Shown here: positions 8,513 to 15,826 of the stretch, in pieces
Numbering within the stretch: the stretch's first letter is position 1
Layout of the letters: the number at the start of each line of letters is the position of its first letter
Assembly: GCF_026339935.1 (NCBI RefSeq)
Contig: NZ_JAPEPX010000001.1
Span: 6,289,501-6,353,500 of the forward strand
From: Streptomyces sp. NBC_01551
Lineage (GTDB): Bacteria; Actinomycetota; Actinomycetes; Streptomycetales; Streptomycetaceae
DNA length: 64,000 nt
Direction of reading: 5' to 3'
Made by a program: the position numbers and the translations under genes
The notes under the pieces: model-generated
Database searches by the model: none
What the model was told of the DNA's origin: nothing
What the model saw: the letters and a program-made list of their open reading frames with translations, nothing else

Positions 8513-9307
8513 CTACGACGGCCGGGCGGCGGGTGTTGCCCGGCTGCGGCACAGTTCGACGAGGCGCTCCCAGGCCGGCACCGGTTTGCCCGTTTCGGCT
8601 GCCATCAGGGTGACGGTGACCAGGGCGTCGACGGCCAGGACCGGACCGGCGCCGCCGACCGGACCGGCGCCGTCCTCCGTGCCGGTGCCGTCCTCCGTGC
8701 CCGGCGTGCGGAGTCCGCCGAAGGCGTTCACCTCGTCCGCGAGGGCCTCCAGGCGGGGGTCGTCACGGTCCCAGCCGGCGGCCTGGTCGGCCGTCAGGTA
8801 CAGGCGCTGGAAGGCGGGGTCCTCGAACAGGGCCCGTTTCTGGAGGGCCCACCGCGGCACCTGGTCGGGGTACTGCGCCGCCAGCAGGACCCACGTGTCG
8901 CGCTCGGTCCGTACCGACTCCGGACTGAGGCCGAGCCCGCGGAGCCGGTCCAGGAGGACGACGACCTCCTGCGGCAGGAACAGGGCGTCCCCCGCGGCCA
9001 GTTCGGCGATCCGGCCGCGGCGGCGTCTCAGGTCCCGGATCCGGCCCCTCAGCTCGCTGTCGATGTCCGCGACCGCCGCGGAGAACTCCTCGGGCGAGGC
9101 GCCCATCAGCTCCTCGATCCGCGCCAGCGGGACGCCGGCGTCCGACAGGGTCCTGATGCGGATCAGGGCGACGATCGCGTCCGCTCCGTAGCGCCGGTAG
9201 CCCGAGGCGTCGCGCTCGGGCTCGGGCAGCAGGCCCCTTTGGTGGTAGTGGCGGATGGCCCGCACCGTCACGCCGAGAGCGGTCGCCACCTGGCCGATCG
9301 TCAGCAT
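8513..9307 (-). CDS. MerR-family transcriptional regulator
   Basis: A 264-residue regulator. The N-terminal winged helix (MLTIGQVATALGVTVRAIRHYHQRGLLPEPERDASGYRRYG) is classic MerR, followed by the dimerisation coiled coil (about 75-120) and a longer effector region (about 125-264) with no Cys metal ligands, so it probably senses an organic ligand rather than a metal. A Gly/Thr/Glu repeat (PGTEDGTGTEDGAGPVGGAGP) interrupts the C-terminal part. The start ATG at 9307 is preceded by GGGGGA. It is divergent from the beta-lactamase-like gene, and the 73-bp gap holds a MerR-type operator, so regulation of that gene and itself is likely. Confidence 0.9.
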   Translation of the reverse strand: MLTIGQVATALGVTVRAIRHYHQRGLLPEPERDASGYRRYGADAIVALIRIRTLSDAGVPLARIEELMGASPEEFSAAVADIDSELRGRIRDLRRRRGRIAELAAGDALFLPQEVVVLLDRLRGLGLSPESVRTERDTWVLLAAQYPDQVPRWALQKRALFEDPAFQRLYLTADQAAGWDRDDPRLEALADEVNAFGGLRTPGTEDGTGTEDGAGPVGGAGPVLAVDALVTVTLMAAETGKPVPAWERLVELCRSRATPAARPS

Positions 9308-9342
9308 CCTTGGTCCCCCGGGAAATCGGCGGGCGAAGCCGC

Positions 9343-9374
9343 TTGACCCTGACCCTGCGTCAGGGTCCGACGAT
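9343..9374 (+). promoter_or_regulatory. MerR-type promoter/operator
   Basis: TTGACC (9343-9348) is overlapped by a perfect inverted repeat, ACCCTGAC (9346-9353) and GTCAGGGT (9359-9366), with a 5-base spacer. A weak -10-like GACGAT (9369-9374) lies 20 bases after TTGACC. Dyads placed in over-long 19-20 bp spacers are the hallmark of MerR-activated promoters. Transcription would start about 7 bases later, at or next to ATG 9381. Confidence 0.7.
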
Positions 9375-9380
9375 CTAATC

Positions 9381-10637
9381 ATGAACACGACGACAAGCCG
9401 CCGACAGGCTTCCGAATCCGTCCCTTCCACGGGCAAGGCCAGGTTCGACCGAGTGGTCCACGCGGGCATCCGGCTGTGCATCGCCACGGCGGCGGTGGCG
9501 CAGATCGCCATCGCGGCTCCTTCGGCCTCCGCGGCGCCGGCGTCACACGCCGACCACTTCGCCGCCCAGCGGGCGCTGGGCCGGGCCGTGGCCGACGGGG
9601 GAGTGCCCGGCGTCCTGGCCACGATCCGCGACGGCCGTGACACCTGGGTAGGCGCCGCGGGCGTGGCCGACACCGAGACCGGCCGGCAGCGCCGGCAGCA
9701 GGACCGCTTCCGGGTCGGGAGCACGACGAAGACCTTCACGGCGACCGTGATGCTGCAACTCGCGGCCGAACACCGGCTCAGCCTCGACGACTCGGTCGAG
9801 AAGTGGCTGCCCGGCGTCGTGCGCGGTCCCGGCTACGAGCCCGAGAAGATCACCGTCAGGCAGCTGCTGAACCACACCAGCGGGATCTACGACTACGTCA
9901 ACGACGACGTCATGAGCAAGCGGGGCGCGGGCACGCCGTTCCTCGAACACCGCTTCGACGGCTACCGCCCCGAGGAGATCGTACGGATCGGGCTCTCCCA
10001 CCCGCCCGCGTTCGCTCCCGGCACCGGTTGGGGATACTCCAACACCCCCTACTTCCTCGCCGGGATGATCATCGAGCGGGTGACCGGCCTGCCGCTGGCC
10101 GACGCGATCGCGCAGCGCGTCGCCCGCCCGCTCGGGCTCACGGCGACGTACCTGCCGCGCGGCGACGATCCGCTGATCCACGGTCCGCACGGGCGGCACT
10201 ACTCGAAGCTGATGCTGACCGGCCCCGACGCCGCGGTCTACGACGTGACCGAGCTCAACCCCTCCTGGGGGTGGGCGGCCGGCGGCGTGGTCTCGACGAC
10301 CGCCGACCTCGACCGGTTCTTCGGCGCGCTCCTGGGCGGCCGGCTCCTGCCCCCCGCGCAGCAGCGGGAGATGTTCAGCATGGTCACGACCAAGAACTGG
10401 ATCCCCGACACCACCTACGGCCTCGGTGTCGCCTCGCAGAAGCTGTCGTGCGGAGTGACGGTCTGGGGCATGGGAGGCGCCATCAACGGCTCCTGGACCT
10501 ACACGTTCGGCACCCGCAACGGCACCCGCATGGTCTCGGTCAACTCCAACGGCGACTGGAACCACCCGATCGCCGCGTTCACCGACGTCCTCCAGGCCGA
10601 GTTCTGCCCGGGCCCCACCCCCGCGCCGGCCGCGTAG
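9381..10637 (+). CDS. serine beta-lactamase / D,D-peptidase-like secreted protein
   Basis: A 418-residue member of the class C beta-lactamase/esterase/D-alanyl-D-alanine carboxypeptidase family. The nucleophile motif SxxK is STTK (GSTTKTFTATVML), the Tyr motif is YSN (GWGYSNTPYFLAG) and a QLLNHTSGIYDY segment lies between them, all in the usual order. An N-terminal signal (RLCIATAAVAQIAIAAPSASAAPA) ends in an AxA-like cleavage site, so it should be exported. The start ATG at 9381 lacks a Shine-Dalgarno and sits about 7 bases after a -10-like box, suggesting a leaderless transcript. It is divergent from a MerR regulator with a shared operator. The substrate (peptidoglycan peptide, ester or D-amino-acid compound) cannot be told from sequence. 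Confidence 0.88.
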   Translation: MNTTTSRRQASESVPSTGKARFDRVVHAGIRLCIATAAVAQIAIAAPSASAAPASHADHFAAQRALGRAVADGGVPGVLATIRDGRDTWVGAAGVADTETGRQRRQQDRFRVGSTTKTFTATVMLQLAAEHRLSLDDSVEKWLPGVVRGPGYEPEKITVRQLLNHTSGIYDYVNDDVMSKRGAGTPFLEHRFDGYRPEEIVRIGLSHPPAFAPGTGWGYSNTPYFLAGMIIERVTGLPLADAIAQRVARPLGLTATYLPRGDDPLIHGPHGRHYSKLMLTGPDAAVYDVTELNPSWGWAAGGVVSTTADLDRFFGALLGGRLLPPAQQREMFSMVTTKNWIPDTTYGLGVASQKLSCGVTVWGMGGAINGSWTYTFGTRNGTRMVSVNSNGDWNHPIAAFTDVLQAEFCPGPTPAPAA

Positions 10638-10672
10638 GAGGCCTGACCGCGTACGAGTACGGGCGGGCGGAT

Positions 10673-10687
10673 CCCGCCGGAGGCGGG
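10673..10687 (+). terminator. short hairpin after the beta-lactamase-like gene
   Basis: CCCGCC (10673-10678), GGA loop, then GGCGGG (10682-10687), about 35 bases after the stop codon. It is a plausible but short terminator. The rest of the 267-base gap to ramR shows nothing further that I recognise. Confidence 0.35.
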
Positions 10688-10904
10688 CGGAATCAGCCCA
10701 TCCGGATATTGGCGTTCCGAGGGAGGTGAGGGCGCCTCCCGGGTTCTCCCCGAGGTGAGGCGGCCGCGAGCCGCCCGGGGGTGGCACGGGGGGAGGGCCC
10801 GGCTTCGGCCACGCGCCCCCGCGCGCCTCCCGCCGTGACGTTCCCGCACGGTGGTAGCTGGGAAGCCGCTTGGTGCTGATCGACCGTCACCTGAGGGGAA
10901 CCCG

Positions 10905-11510
10905 ATGACCAAGGTCCTGGTGCTGCACAGCGTGTGCCTCGTGAGGTCCGCCCTGGCCGCGCTGCTGAGATCCGAAGGCGACTTCGACGTCACCTCCTCC
11001 GGCTGGCGCGCCGCCGCGCGCCAGGCGGAGTTCTTACGACCCGACGTGGCGGTCGTGGACCTCGACTGTCCCGGGGCGTCGGCCGCCCTCCTCTCGGACG
11101 CCGGCGCCACCCGCCCGCTGCCCCGCTCCACGTCCCTGCTCGTGCTCGCCCGCGCCGACACGCCCGGCTCGCTGCGCCGCGCCTTGCGGACCCAGGCCCT
11201 CGGCTACGTCGACAAGGACGGCTCGCCCGCACGGCTGGTCCGGGCCATCGCCAAGGTCGCGGCGGGGGAACGCTCCATCGACGCCACGCTCGCCTCGGCC
11301 TTCATGGAGGCCGACCCCATGCCGCTCAGCCCGCGCGAGCTGAGCGTTCTGGCCCGGGCCGCCGAGGGCGACTCGATCGCGGAGATTGCCCGTGCGCTGC
11401 ACCTCGCCAGCGGGACCGTACGGAACTACATGGCAGCCGTGACACGGAAGACCGGCGCCCGAAACCGGATCGACGCCATCCGGATCTCCCGGCGGGCCGG
11501 CTGGGTCTGA
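10905..11510 (+). CDS. ramR: RamR-like orphan response regulator of the SapB cluster
   Basis: A 201-residue NarL/LuxR-type regulator, matching the known size of RamR. The receiver covers about 1-120 with VVDLDCPG (Asp52 or 54). The usual acidic pair near residue 8 is replaced by His-Ser (VLVLHSVCLVRSAL), so phosphorylation may be atypical. The C-terminal HTH is LSPRELSVLARAAEGDSIAE through ASGTVRNYMAAVTRKTGARN. No histidine kinase is adjacent. It converges on ramB of the ramCSAB operon, the classical arrangement in which RamR activates ramCSAB at the onset of aerial growth. Codon 44 is TTA (11034-11036), making expression dependent on the bldA tRNA. The start ATG has GAGGGG 7 bases upstream. 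Confidence 0.85.
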   Translation: MTKVLVLHSVCLVRSALAALLRSEGDFDVTSSGWRAAARQAEFLRPDVAVVDLDCPGASAALLSDAGATRPLPRSTSLLVLARADTPGSLRRALRTQALGYVDKDGSPARLVRAIAKVAAGERSIDATLASAFMEADPMPLSPRELSVLARAAEGDSIAEIARALHLASGTVRNYMAAVTRKTGARNRIDAIRISRRAGWV

Positions 11511-11516
11511 GCCCCC

Positions 11517-11538
11517 GGGTACGGGTTGCCCCGTACCC
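11517..11538. terminator. bidirectional terminator between ramR and ramB
   Basis: A perfect 9-bp stem, GGGTACGGG (11517-11525) and CCCGTACCC (11530-11538), with a 4-base loop. It lies between the convergent stops of ramR and ramB and could end transcription from both sides. Confidence 0.65.
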
Positions 11539-11546
11539 GTAGCCGC

Positions 11547-11590
11547 ACCCCGCCTCACCCGCGCGCGGTACCCCGCCTCACCCGCGCGCG
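11547..11590. repeat. 23-bp-period tandem duplication at the ramB stop
   Basis: Two identical 21-base blocks (11547-11567 and 11570-11590, each beginning ACCCCGCCTCACCCG) are repeated with a 23-base period. The second copy contains the ramB stop codon (complement of 11578-11580), so the last codons of ramB are duplicated into the 3' region. It looks like a slippage or repair duplication. Confidence 0.75.
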
Positions 11591-13356
11591 TCCCACACGC
11601 CCACCAGATCCCGGTACAGGGGCGACCTGGCCGGGAGCTCCGCATGCGTGCCGCACACCGCGCGGGTCCCGTCGAGTACGAGGACCCGGTCGGCCCTGAC
11701 GGCGGAGGAGATGCGGTGCGCGACCACCACCAGGGTGCCGGGGCGCTCGGCGAGCGCCCGCTCCGCGCGTTCCTCGGTCCGGGGGTCGAGGTGGCAGGTG
11801 GCCTCGTCGAGCAGCAGCAGGGGGGCGGGGGAGAGGTAGGCGGCGGTGAGGGCGAGGTGCTGCCGCTCGCCCTGGGAGAGCCGGCCCGGGTCGAGGACCG
11901 CGTCCAGCCCGCCGAGCCGGGCCACGAGTCCGTCCGCGCCGAGGGCGGCCGCGGCCCGCTCCACCTCGTCCCCGGGGACCGGGCCGGGGCACAGGTGGGT
12001 CAGGTTCTCGCGGACCGAGCCCGTGAACACGTACGCCTGCTGGGGCAGCAGCGTCCGGCGGACGTCGGGGCCGCGCCCCCGGGCGTCCCGCGCGGCGGCG
12101 CCCGCCACCCGTACGGTGCCCAGGCCGGGCGGCAGCAGGCCGGCGATCAGAGCGGTGAGGGTGGACTTGCCGATGCCGCTCGGCCCCACCACGGCCAGGT
12201 GTTCGCCCGGCCCGACCACCAGGTCGAGGCCGTCGATCACGGGGTGCGCGCAGGGGCCGTAGGCGAAGCGGACCCGCCGGAGTTCGACGGCGGGCGACGG
12301 CGCGGGCGCGGGTGCCGGCTCCGGCTGCGGCGCGGCCACCTCCGTCACGGCGGGAGCCTCCTGTTCCGGGGCCTCCGGTTCCGGGCCCTCCGGTTCCGGA
12401 TCGCAGAACCGGTCCAGTACCACCAGCAGCCTCGTGCCCGCCGCCCCCAGTGCCGTCATCAGCGCGTCCAGGGCGGGGAGCAGCGACTGCACGAGGTAGG
12501 TGAGGGCCCCGGCCACCGCCCCCGCGCTCACCCCGCGGCCGAGCAGCCAGGGCGTTCCGGCCAGCAGGACGACGACCGGCAACCGGCCTGCGACGCCCAG
12601 CGCCAGGGTGCGCAGCGCGGTCCACCGCGAGAGGCGTCCGGTCAGCCGCTCCTGCTCGGCGATCAGCAGCTCCACCGGGGCTCCGGCACTCGCCCCGCCC
12701 CCGCACGCGACGACGTCGCGCAGCCCCGCCGCCAGTTCGCCGGCGCGTGCGGACAGCGCCTCGTCGGCGTCGAGCGCCGCCCGCTGCACGCGCGCCATGG
12801 GGTGCAGCGTGGCCAGGAAGGCGGCCGTACCCAGGAGCAGCGCGGGCAGTACGAGGACCAGCAGGACCGGATCCAGCGCGGCCAGCCCGAGCAGCGCGCC
12901 CAGGGCGGTGAAGACGAACGACCGGGCCACCAGGACCAGTCCGGCGAAGGAGTCCCGGGCCATCTCGGTCTGCTGCGTGAGCCGGGAGACGGCGCCCGCG
13001 TCACCGGCCCGCCCGGGATCGGCGACGGCCCGCCCGATCGCCTGGCGCACGCAGCGCCGCACCAGGCCGTCCCGCAGCGGTTCGACCAGGTCCGCCAGTC
13101 CGCCGAACACCCCGCGCAGGGCGACGGCGCCGAGCAGGGCCCCCGCGCCGGCCACGGCCAGCCAGCCGAGCCCGGTGCCGGTGCGGCCGGCGAGGAAGCC
13201 GTCGTCGAGGGCGCGGGCCACGGCGTAGCCGCCGAGGAAGGTGTGCGCGGACTCCAGCAGGGACCAGAGCGCGAGCCGGCGCAACGCCCGGCCGCGCCCG
13301 CGCAGGAAACGCCGCCCCTCGCCGGACACCCGGCGCCAAGTCCCGTACTCGCTCAT
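11578..13356 (-). CDS. ramB: RamB-like ABC exporter subunit
   Basis: A 592-residue half-transporter: an ABC transmembrane domain (about 20-320, six hydrophobic segments) and a C-terminal nucleotide-binding domain (about 370-592). Walker A is GPSGIGKST, the signature is LSQGERQ (degenerate) and Walker B is LLLLDEATCHLD with the catalytic Glu. A Pro/Glu/Ala-rich linker (PEPEGPEPEAPEQEAPA and beyond) joins the domains. It starts at ATG 13356, overlapping the ramA stop by 4 bases (ATGA), so the two subunits are coupled and probably form a RamA-RamB heterodimer. By position and family it should export the SapB peptide or clear its leader. A tandem duplication covers its stop codon. Confidence 0.85.
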   Translation of the reverse strand: MSEYGTWRRVSGEGRRFLRGRGRALRRLALWSLLESAHTFLGGYAVARALDDGFLAGRTGTGLGWLAVAGAGALLGAVALRGVFGGLADLVEPLRDGLVRRCVRQAIGRAVADPGRAGDAGAVSRLTQQTEMARDSFAGLVLVARSFVFTALGALLGLAALDPVLLVLVLPALLLGTAAFLATLHPMARVQRAALDADEALSARAGELAAGLRDVVACGGGASAGAPVELLIAEQERLTGRLSRWTALRTLALGVAGRLPVVVLLAGTPWLLGRGVSAGAVAGALTYLVQSLLPALDALMTALGAAGTRLLVVLDRFCDPEPEGPEPEAPEQEAPAVTEVAAPQPEPAPAPAPSPAVELRRVRFAYGPCAHPVIDGLDLVVGPGEHLAVVGPSGIGKSTLTALIAGLLPPGLGTVRVAGAAARDARGRGPDVRRTLLPQQAYVFTGSVRENLTHLCPGPVPGDEVERAAAALGADGLVARLGGLDAVLDPGRLSQGERQHLALTAAYLSPAPLLLLDEATCHLDPRTEERAERALAERPGTLVVVAHRISSAVRADRVLVLDGTRAVCGTHAELPARSPLYRDLVGVWDARG

Positions 13357-15617
13357 CGAACCGCCTCCCGCCCGGGCGCCTCCAACGCGCGGCGCCGCAA
13401 CCCGCCGCCGCCCCGCCCGGCGGGCCCCCCGCCCGGTCCCGCCCCTGCCCCCTCGGCGCCCGGCTCCGGCTCCGCGCCCGGCTCCGGGTCCGGCTCCGCG
13501 CCCGGCTCCGCGCCCGGGTCCGGGTCCGCATCCGTGCCCGTGCCCGTGCCCGGGTCCGCGTCCGCATCCAGGTCCGCGCCCGGCTCCAGCTCCGGGCCCG
13601 TGCCCGGGTCCGCGTCCGCATCCAGGTCCGGGCCCTGCTCCGCGCCCGTGCCCGGCTCCGGGTCGGCATCCGGGTCCGCGCCCGCGCCCCTGCCCGGGTC
13701 CGCATTCAGGTCCGCGCCCGGACCCGGGTTCGCGTCCGGCTCCGGTGCCGGCCGAAGGTCCGGACCCGTGCCCGGGTTCGCGGCCGGACCCGCGGCCGGA
13801 CCCGCGGCCGGACCCGCGGCCGGGATCGGGGCCGGTGTCGGGGCCGCGCTTGTTTCTGCGGCCGGTGTCGGCGGCGGCTGCGTGTCCGGGGCCGCTGCGG
13901 CGCCGAACACCGCACGGTAGGCGGGGTCCCGCCACAGGTCCGCGTGTGTGCCCGTCGCCCGGATCCGGCCCGCGTCGAGCCATACGACGAGGTCGGCGCC
14001 GGCGGCCGAGGAGACGCGGTGGGCGACGACGAGACGGGTGCCCGGCCGGACGTCGCGGGCCAGGGCCCGCTCCACCTCCCGGGCGGTGACGGTGTCCAGG
14101 CTCGACAGCGCGTCGTCCAGGACGAGCAGCCGCCCGGCGTGGCAGAACGCCCTGGCCAGGCCGAGGCGTTGCAGCTCCCCGCCGGACATCGGCGCGTCCG
14201 CGAGCGCCGTGCCGTAACCCTCGGGCAGCCGGCGCACGAAGGTGTCGGCCCCGGCCGCCCGCGCGGCGGCGCGCACGGTCTCCGGGGCCGGCTGCGGCCC
14301 GCTGCCGAACGCGACGGCAGCCGCGACGCTCTCGCCGAAGAGGGCAGGCCGTTCGAAGGCGTGGCCGACCTCGCGGCGCAGCTCCCCGGCGGACAGTTCG
14401 TCCAGCGGCACGCCGTCGAGCAGGACCTCGCCCTCGTCGCACGCGGTGAGCCGCCCGGCCACGGCGGCCAGCGTCGTCTTGCCGGAGCCCGAGCGGCCGA
14501 CGACGGCGGCGGTCGTCCCGCCGGGGATCCTCAGGTCGACGTCGCACAACACCACGGCGCCCGCGCGGACGACCCGTACCCCGCGCAGCTCCAGCGTGCC
14601 CGGCCCGGCCCCGGGCAACCGGCGCACCCCTTGCGGGAGTTCGGGCAGGTCGAAGAGGGCCGCCGTGCGGCGGGCGGCGGCCCGGCCGCGCACCACGGCC
14701 GCCAGCCGCCCCGTCACGGCGCCGACCCCGGCCGCGAGGCCCGCGTAGCGGACCGCGGCGAGGAGCCCTCCGACGCCCAGGGCCCCCTCGGCGAGGCGGA
14801 TCCCGCCCACGCCGAGGACGACGTACAGCAGCAGGGGCATGAGGGCGCTCGTACGGGCCATCGTGGTGCCGTAGATCCGCCAGGTCCGCCGCCCCTCGGA
14901 GCCGAGCTCCGGCAACCGGCCCAGCACGCGCGCCTGTTCGCGCTCGGCGGTGCCGGCGGCGGCGATGGTACGGGCGCCCGCGAGGGCCTCCACGAGGAGG
15001 CCGGCCATCGCGAGCTGCACCTCCTGGTAGCGGCTGACGCTGGCGCCGGAGTCGCGGGCGAACGCCCTCAACAGCACGGCGAGCAGCGGGAGTCCGGCGA
15101 GGAAGGCCAGCGCGGTCCACACGTCGACCAGGACCAGCGCCACGAGTCCGCCGAACGGGGGGAGCAGGGCCACGGCCGCGCCCACGACGGCCGCCGGCAC
15201 GGCGCCGGCGGTGGTGGCCTGCGAGGTCAGCCGGGCGGAGAGTTCGCCGGGGGAGTGCCGGGCGGCGTGGTGCGGCGCGGTGCGCAGCAGGCGGCCGAGC
15301 CCAAGGCGCCGCAGCCAGGCGGTGGAGCGGGCGTCGACGCCGCCGGTGAGCCGGGCCGTCGCCGCGTCGAGCAGCACCTCGGCGGCGATCACCACCGCGC
15401 ACCATGCGGTCCACCGGGCGCCGCCGGGGTCCTGGCGCAGCAGCAGGTCGAGGGTGTGGCCGAGGACCGCCGGTTCGGCCAGGGCCGCGCCGGCGGCGCC
15501 CACCGAGCAGGCGGACACGGCCGCGAGGCGGCCGGCGCTGTGTCGCGCGGCCGCCCGCAGAGCCCGGTCGGCGCCGCGCGCGGCCGCCGCCTCGCCGGTG
15601 GCATCGGGTGCGGTCAT
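13353..15617 (-). CDS. ramA: RamA-like ABC exporter subunit with repetitive acidic tail
   Basis: A 754-residue half-transporter. Residues about 20-330 form the ABC transmembrane domain and about 350-572 the nucleotide-binding domain: Walker A GRSGSGKTTLA, signature SGGELQRLGLARA, Walker B LLVLDDALSSLD, where Asp replaces the usual catalytic Glu. The conserved part ends near residue 572 (DPAYRAVFG). A tail of about 180 residues rich in Pro, Gly, Ala, Asp and Glu follows, with 18-residue repeats; a normal RamA lacks such a tail, as far as I know. The start ATG 15617 has a GGAG 9 bases upstream. The tail runs straight into the ATGA overlap with ramB, so it is in frame and translated. Its function is unknown; a flexible acidic linker is one option. 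Confidence 0.85.
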   Translation of the reverse strand: MTAPDATGEAAAARGADRALRAAARHSAGRLAAVSACSVGAAGAALAEPAVLGHTLDLLLRQDPGGARWTAWCAVVIAAEVLLDAATARLTGGVDARSTAWLRRLGLGRLLRTAPHHAARHSPGELSARLTSQATTAGAVPAAVVGAAVALLPPFGGLVALVLVDVWTALAFLAGLPLLAVLLRAFARDSGASVSRYQEVQLAMAGLLVEALAGARTIAAAGTAEREQARVLGRLPELGSEGRRTWRIYGTTMARTSALMPLLLYVVLGVGGIRLAEGALGVGGLLAAVRYAGLAAGVGAVTGRLAAVVRGRAAARRTAALFDLPELPQGVRRLPGAGPGTLELRGVRVVRAGAVVLCDVDLRIPGGTTAAVVGRSGSGKTTLAAVAGRLTACDEGEVLLDGVPLDELSAGELRREVGHAFERPALFGESVAAAVAFGSGPQPAPETVRAAARAAGADTFVRRLPEGYGTALADAPMSGGELQRLGLARAFCHAGRLLVLDDALSSLDTVTAREVERALARDVRPGTRLVVAHRVSSAAGADLVVWLDAGRIRATGTHADLWRDPAYRAVFGAAAAPDTQPPPTPAAETSAAPTPAPIPAAGPAAGPAAGPAANPGTGPDLRPAPEPDANPGPGADLNADPGRGAGADPDADPEPGTGAEQGPDLDADADPGTGPELEPGADLDADADPGTGTGTDADPDPGAEPGAEPDPEPGAEPEPGAEGAGAGPGGGPAGRGGGGLRRRALEAPGREAVR
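13356..13902 (-). repeat. low-complexity repeat region encoding the RamA tail
   Basis: About 550 bases built from short CCGG(A/G)TC/GCCCGG-type units. Two identical 31-base blocks lie at 13546-13576 and 13600-13630 with a 54-base (18-codon) period, encoding repeated DLDADADPGTG in the protein. Further out, GGACCCGCGGCC repeats (around 13780-13820) give AAGPAAGP. All repeats keep the reading frame. Confidence 0.85.
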
Positions 15618-15641
15618 GGGCGGCGGCTCCAGGGTGTGGTG

Positions 15642-15671
15642 CGGGCCCGGGCGGTGAACCGCCCGGGCCCG
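15642..15671 (-). terminator. ramS-ramA intergenic hairpin
   Basis: A perfect 14-bp inverted repeat (arms 15642-15655 and 15658-15671, beginning CGGGCCCGGGCGGT) with a 2-base centre lies between ramS and ramA. A stem-loop between ramS and ramA is known in Streptomyces coelicolor and attenuates ramAB so that more precursor than exporter is made; this one is placed the same way. Confidence 0.8.
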
Positions 15672-15682
15672 GAAGGACCTGA

Positions 15683-15826
15683 TCAGTGACAGGTCGTGAT
15701 GCTCAGGCTGCTGTCGCCGCACAGGAGCAGGCTGGCCCGGCTGCCGCCACCGCCGCCGCCGCCGTGCGCGACCTCGGTGGTCTCTTCCTTCGGGGTGTCC
15801 ATCGACTGCAGGTCGAGAAGCGTCAT
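15683..15826 (-). CDS. ramS: SapB precursor peptide RamS (class III lanthipeptide)
   Basis: A 47-residue peptide starting MTLLDLQSMDTPKEETTEVA and ending SRASLLLCGDSSLSITTCH. The leader LLDLQSM is the recognition motif of class III leaders. The core matches SapB (ending SRASLLLCGDSSLSITTCN in S. coelicolor, from memory) except for the last residue. Two S-x3-C units, SLLLC and SITTC, supply the two lanthionine rings; remaining serines can become dehydroalanine. Unusually, a run of seven Gly (residues 22-28) lies at the leader/core junction. The ATG overlaps the ramC stop (ATGA), giving translational coupling, and an AGAGGA ribosome site precedes it. SapB is a secreted surfactant that lets aerial hyphae break surface tension. 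Confidence 0.95.
   Translation of the reverse strand: MTLLDLQSMDTPKEETTEVAHGGGGGGGSRASLLLCGDSSLSITTCH
15743..15763 (-). repeat. GGC triplet run encoding Gly7 in RamS
   Basis: Seven consecutive Gly codons, six GGC and one GGT. Triplet runs of this kind expand or contract by polymerase slippage in frame, so the length may vary between strains. Confidence 0.8.

Noticed and set aside
13440..13850. CRISPR-like or satellite array in the ram cluster
   Set aside because: The repeats are short, imperfect, always in multiples of three and continue the ramA frame. There are no unique spacers, so this is coding low-complexity DNA.
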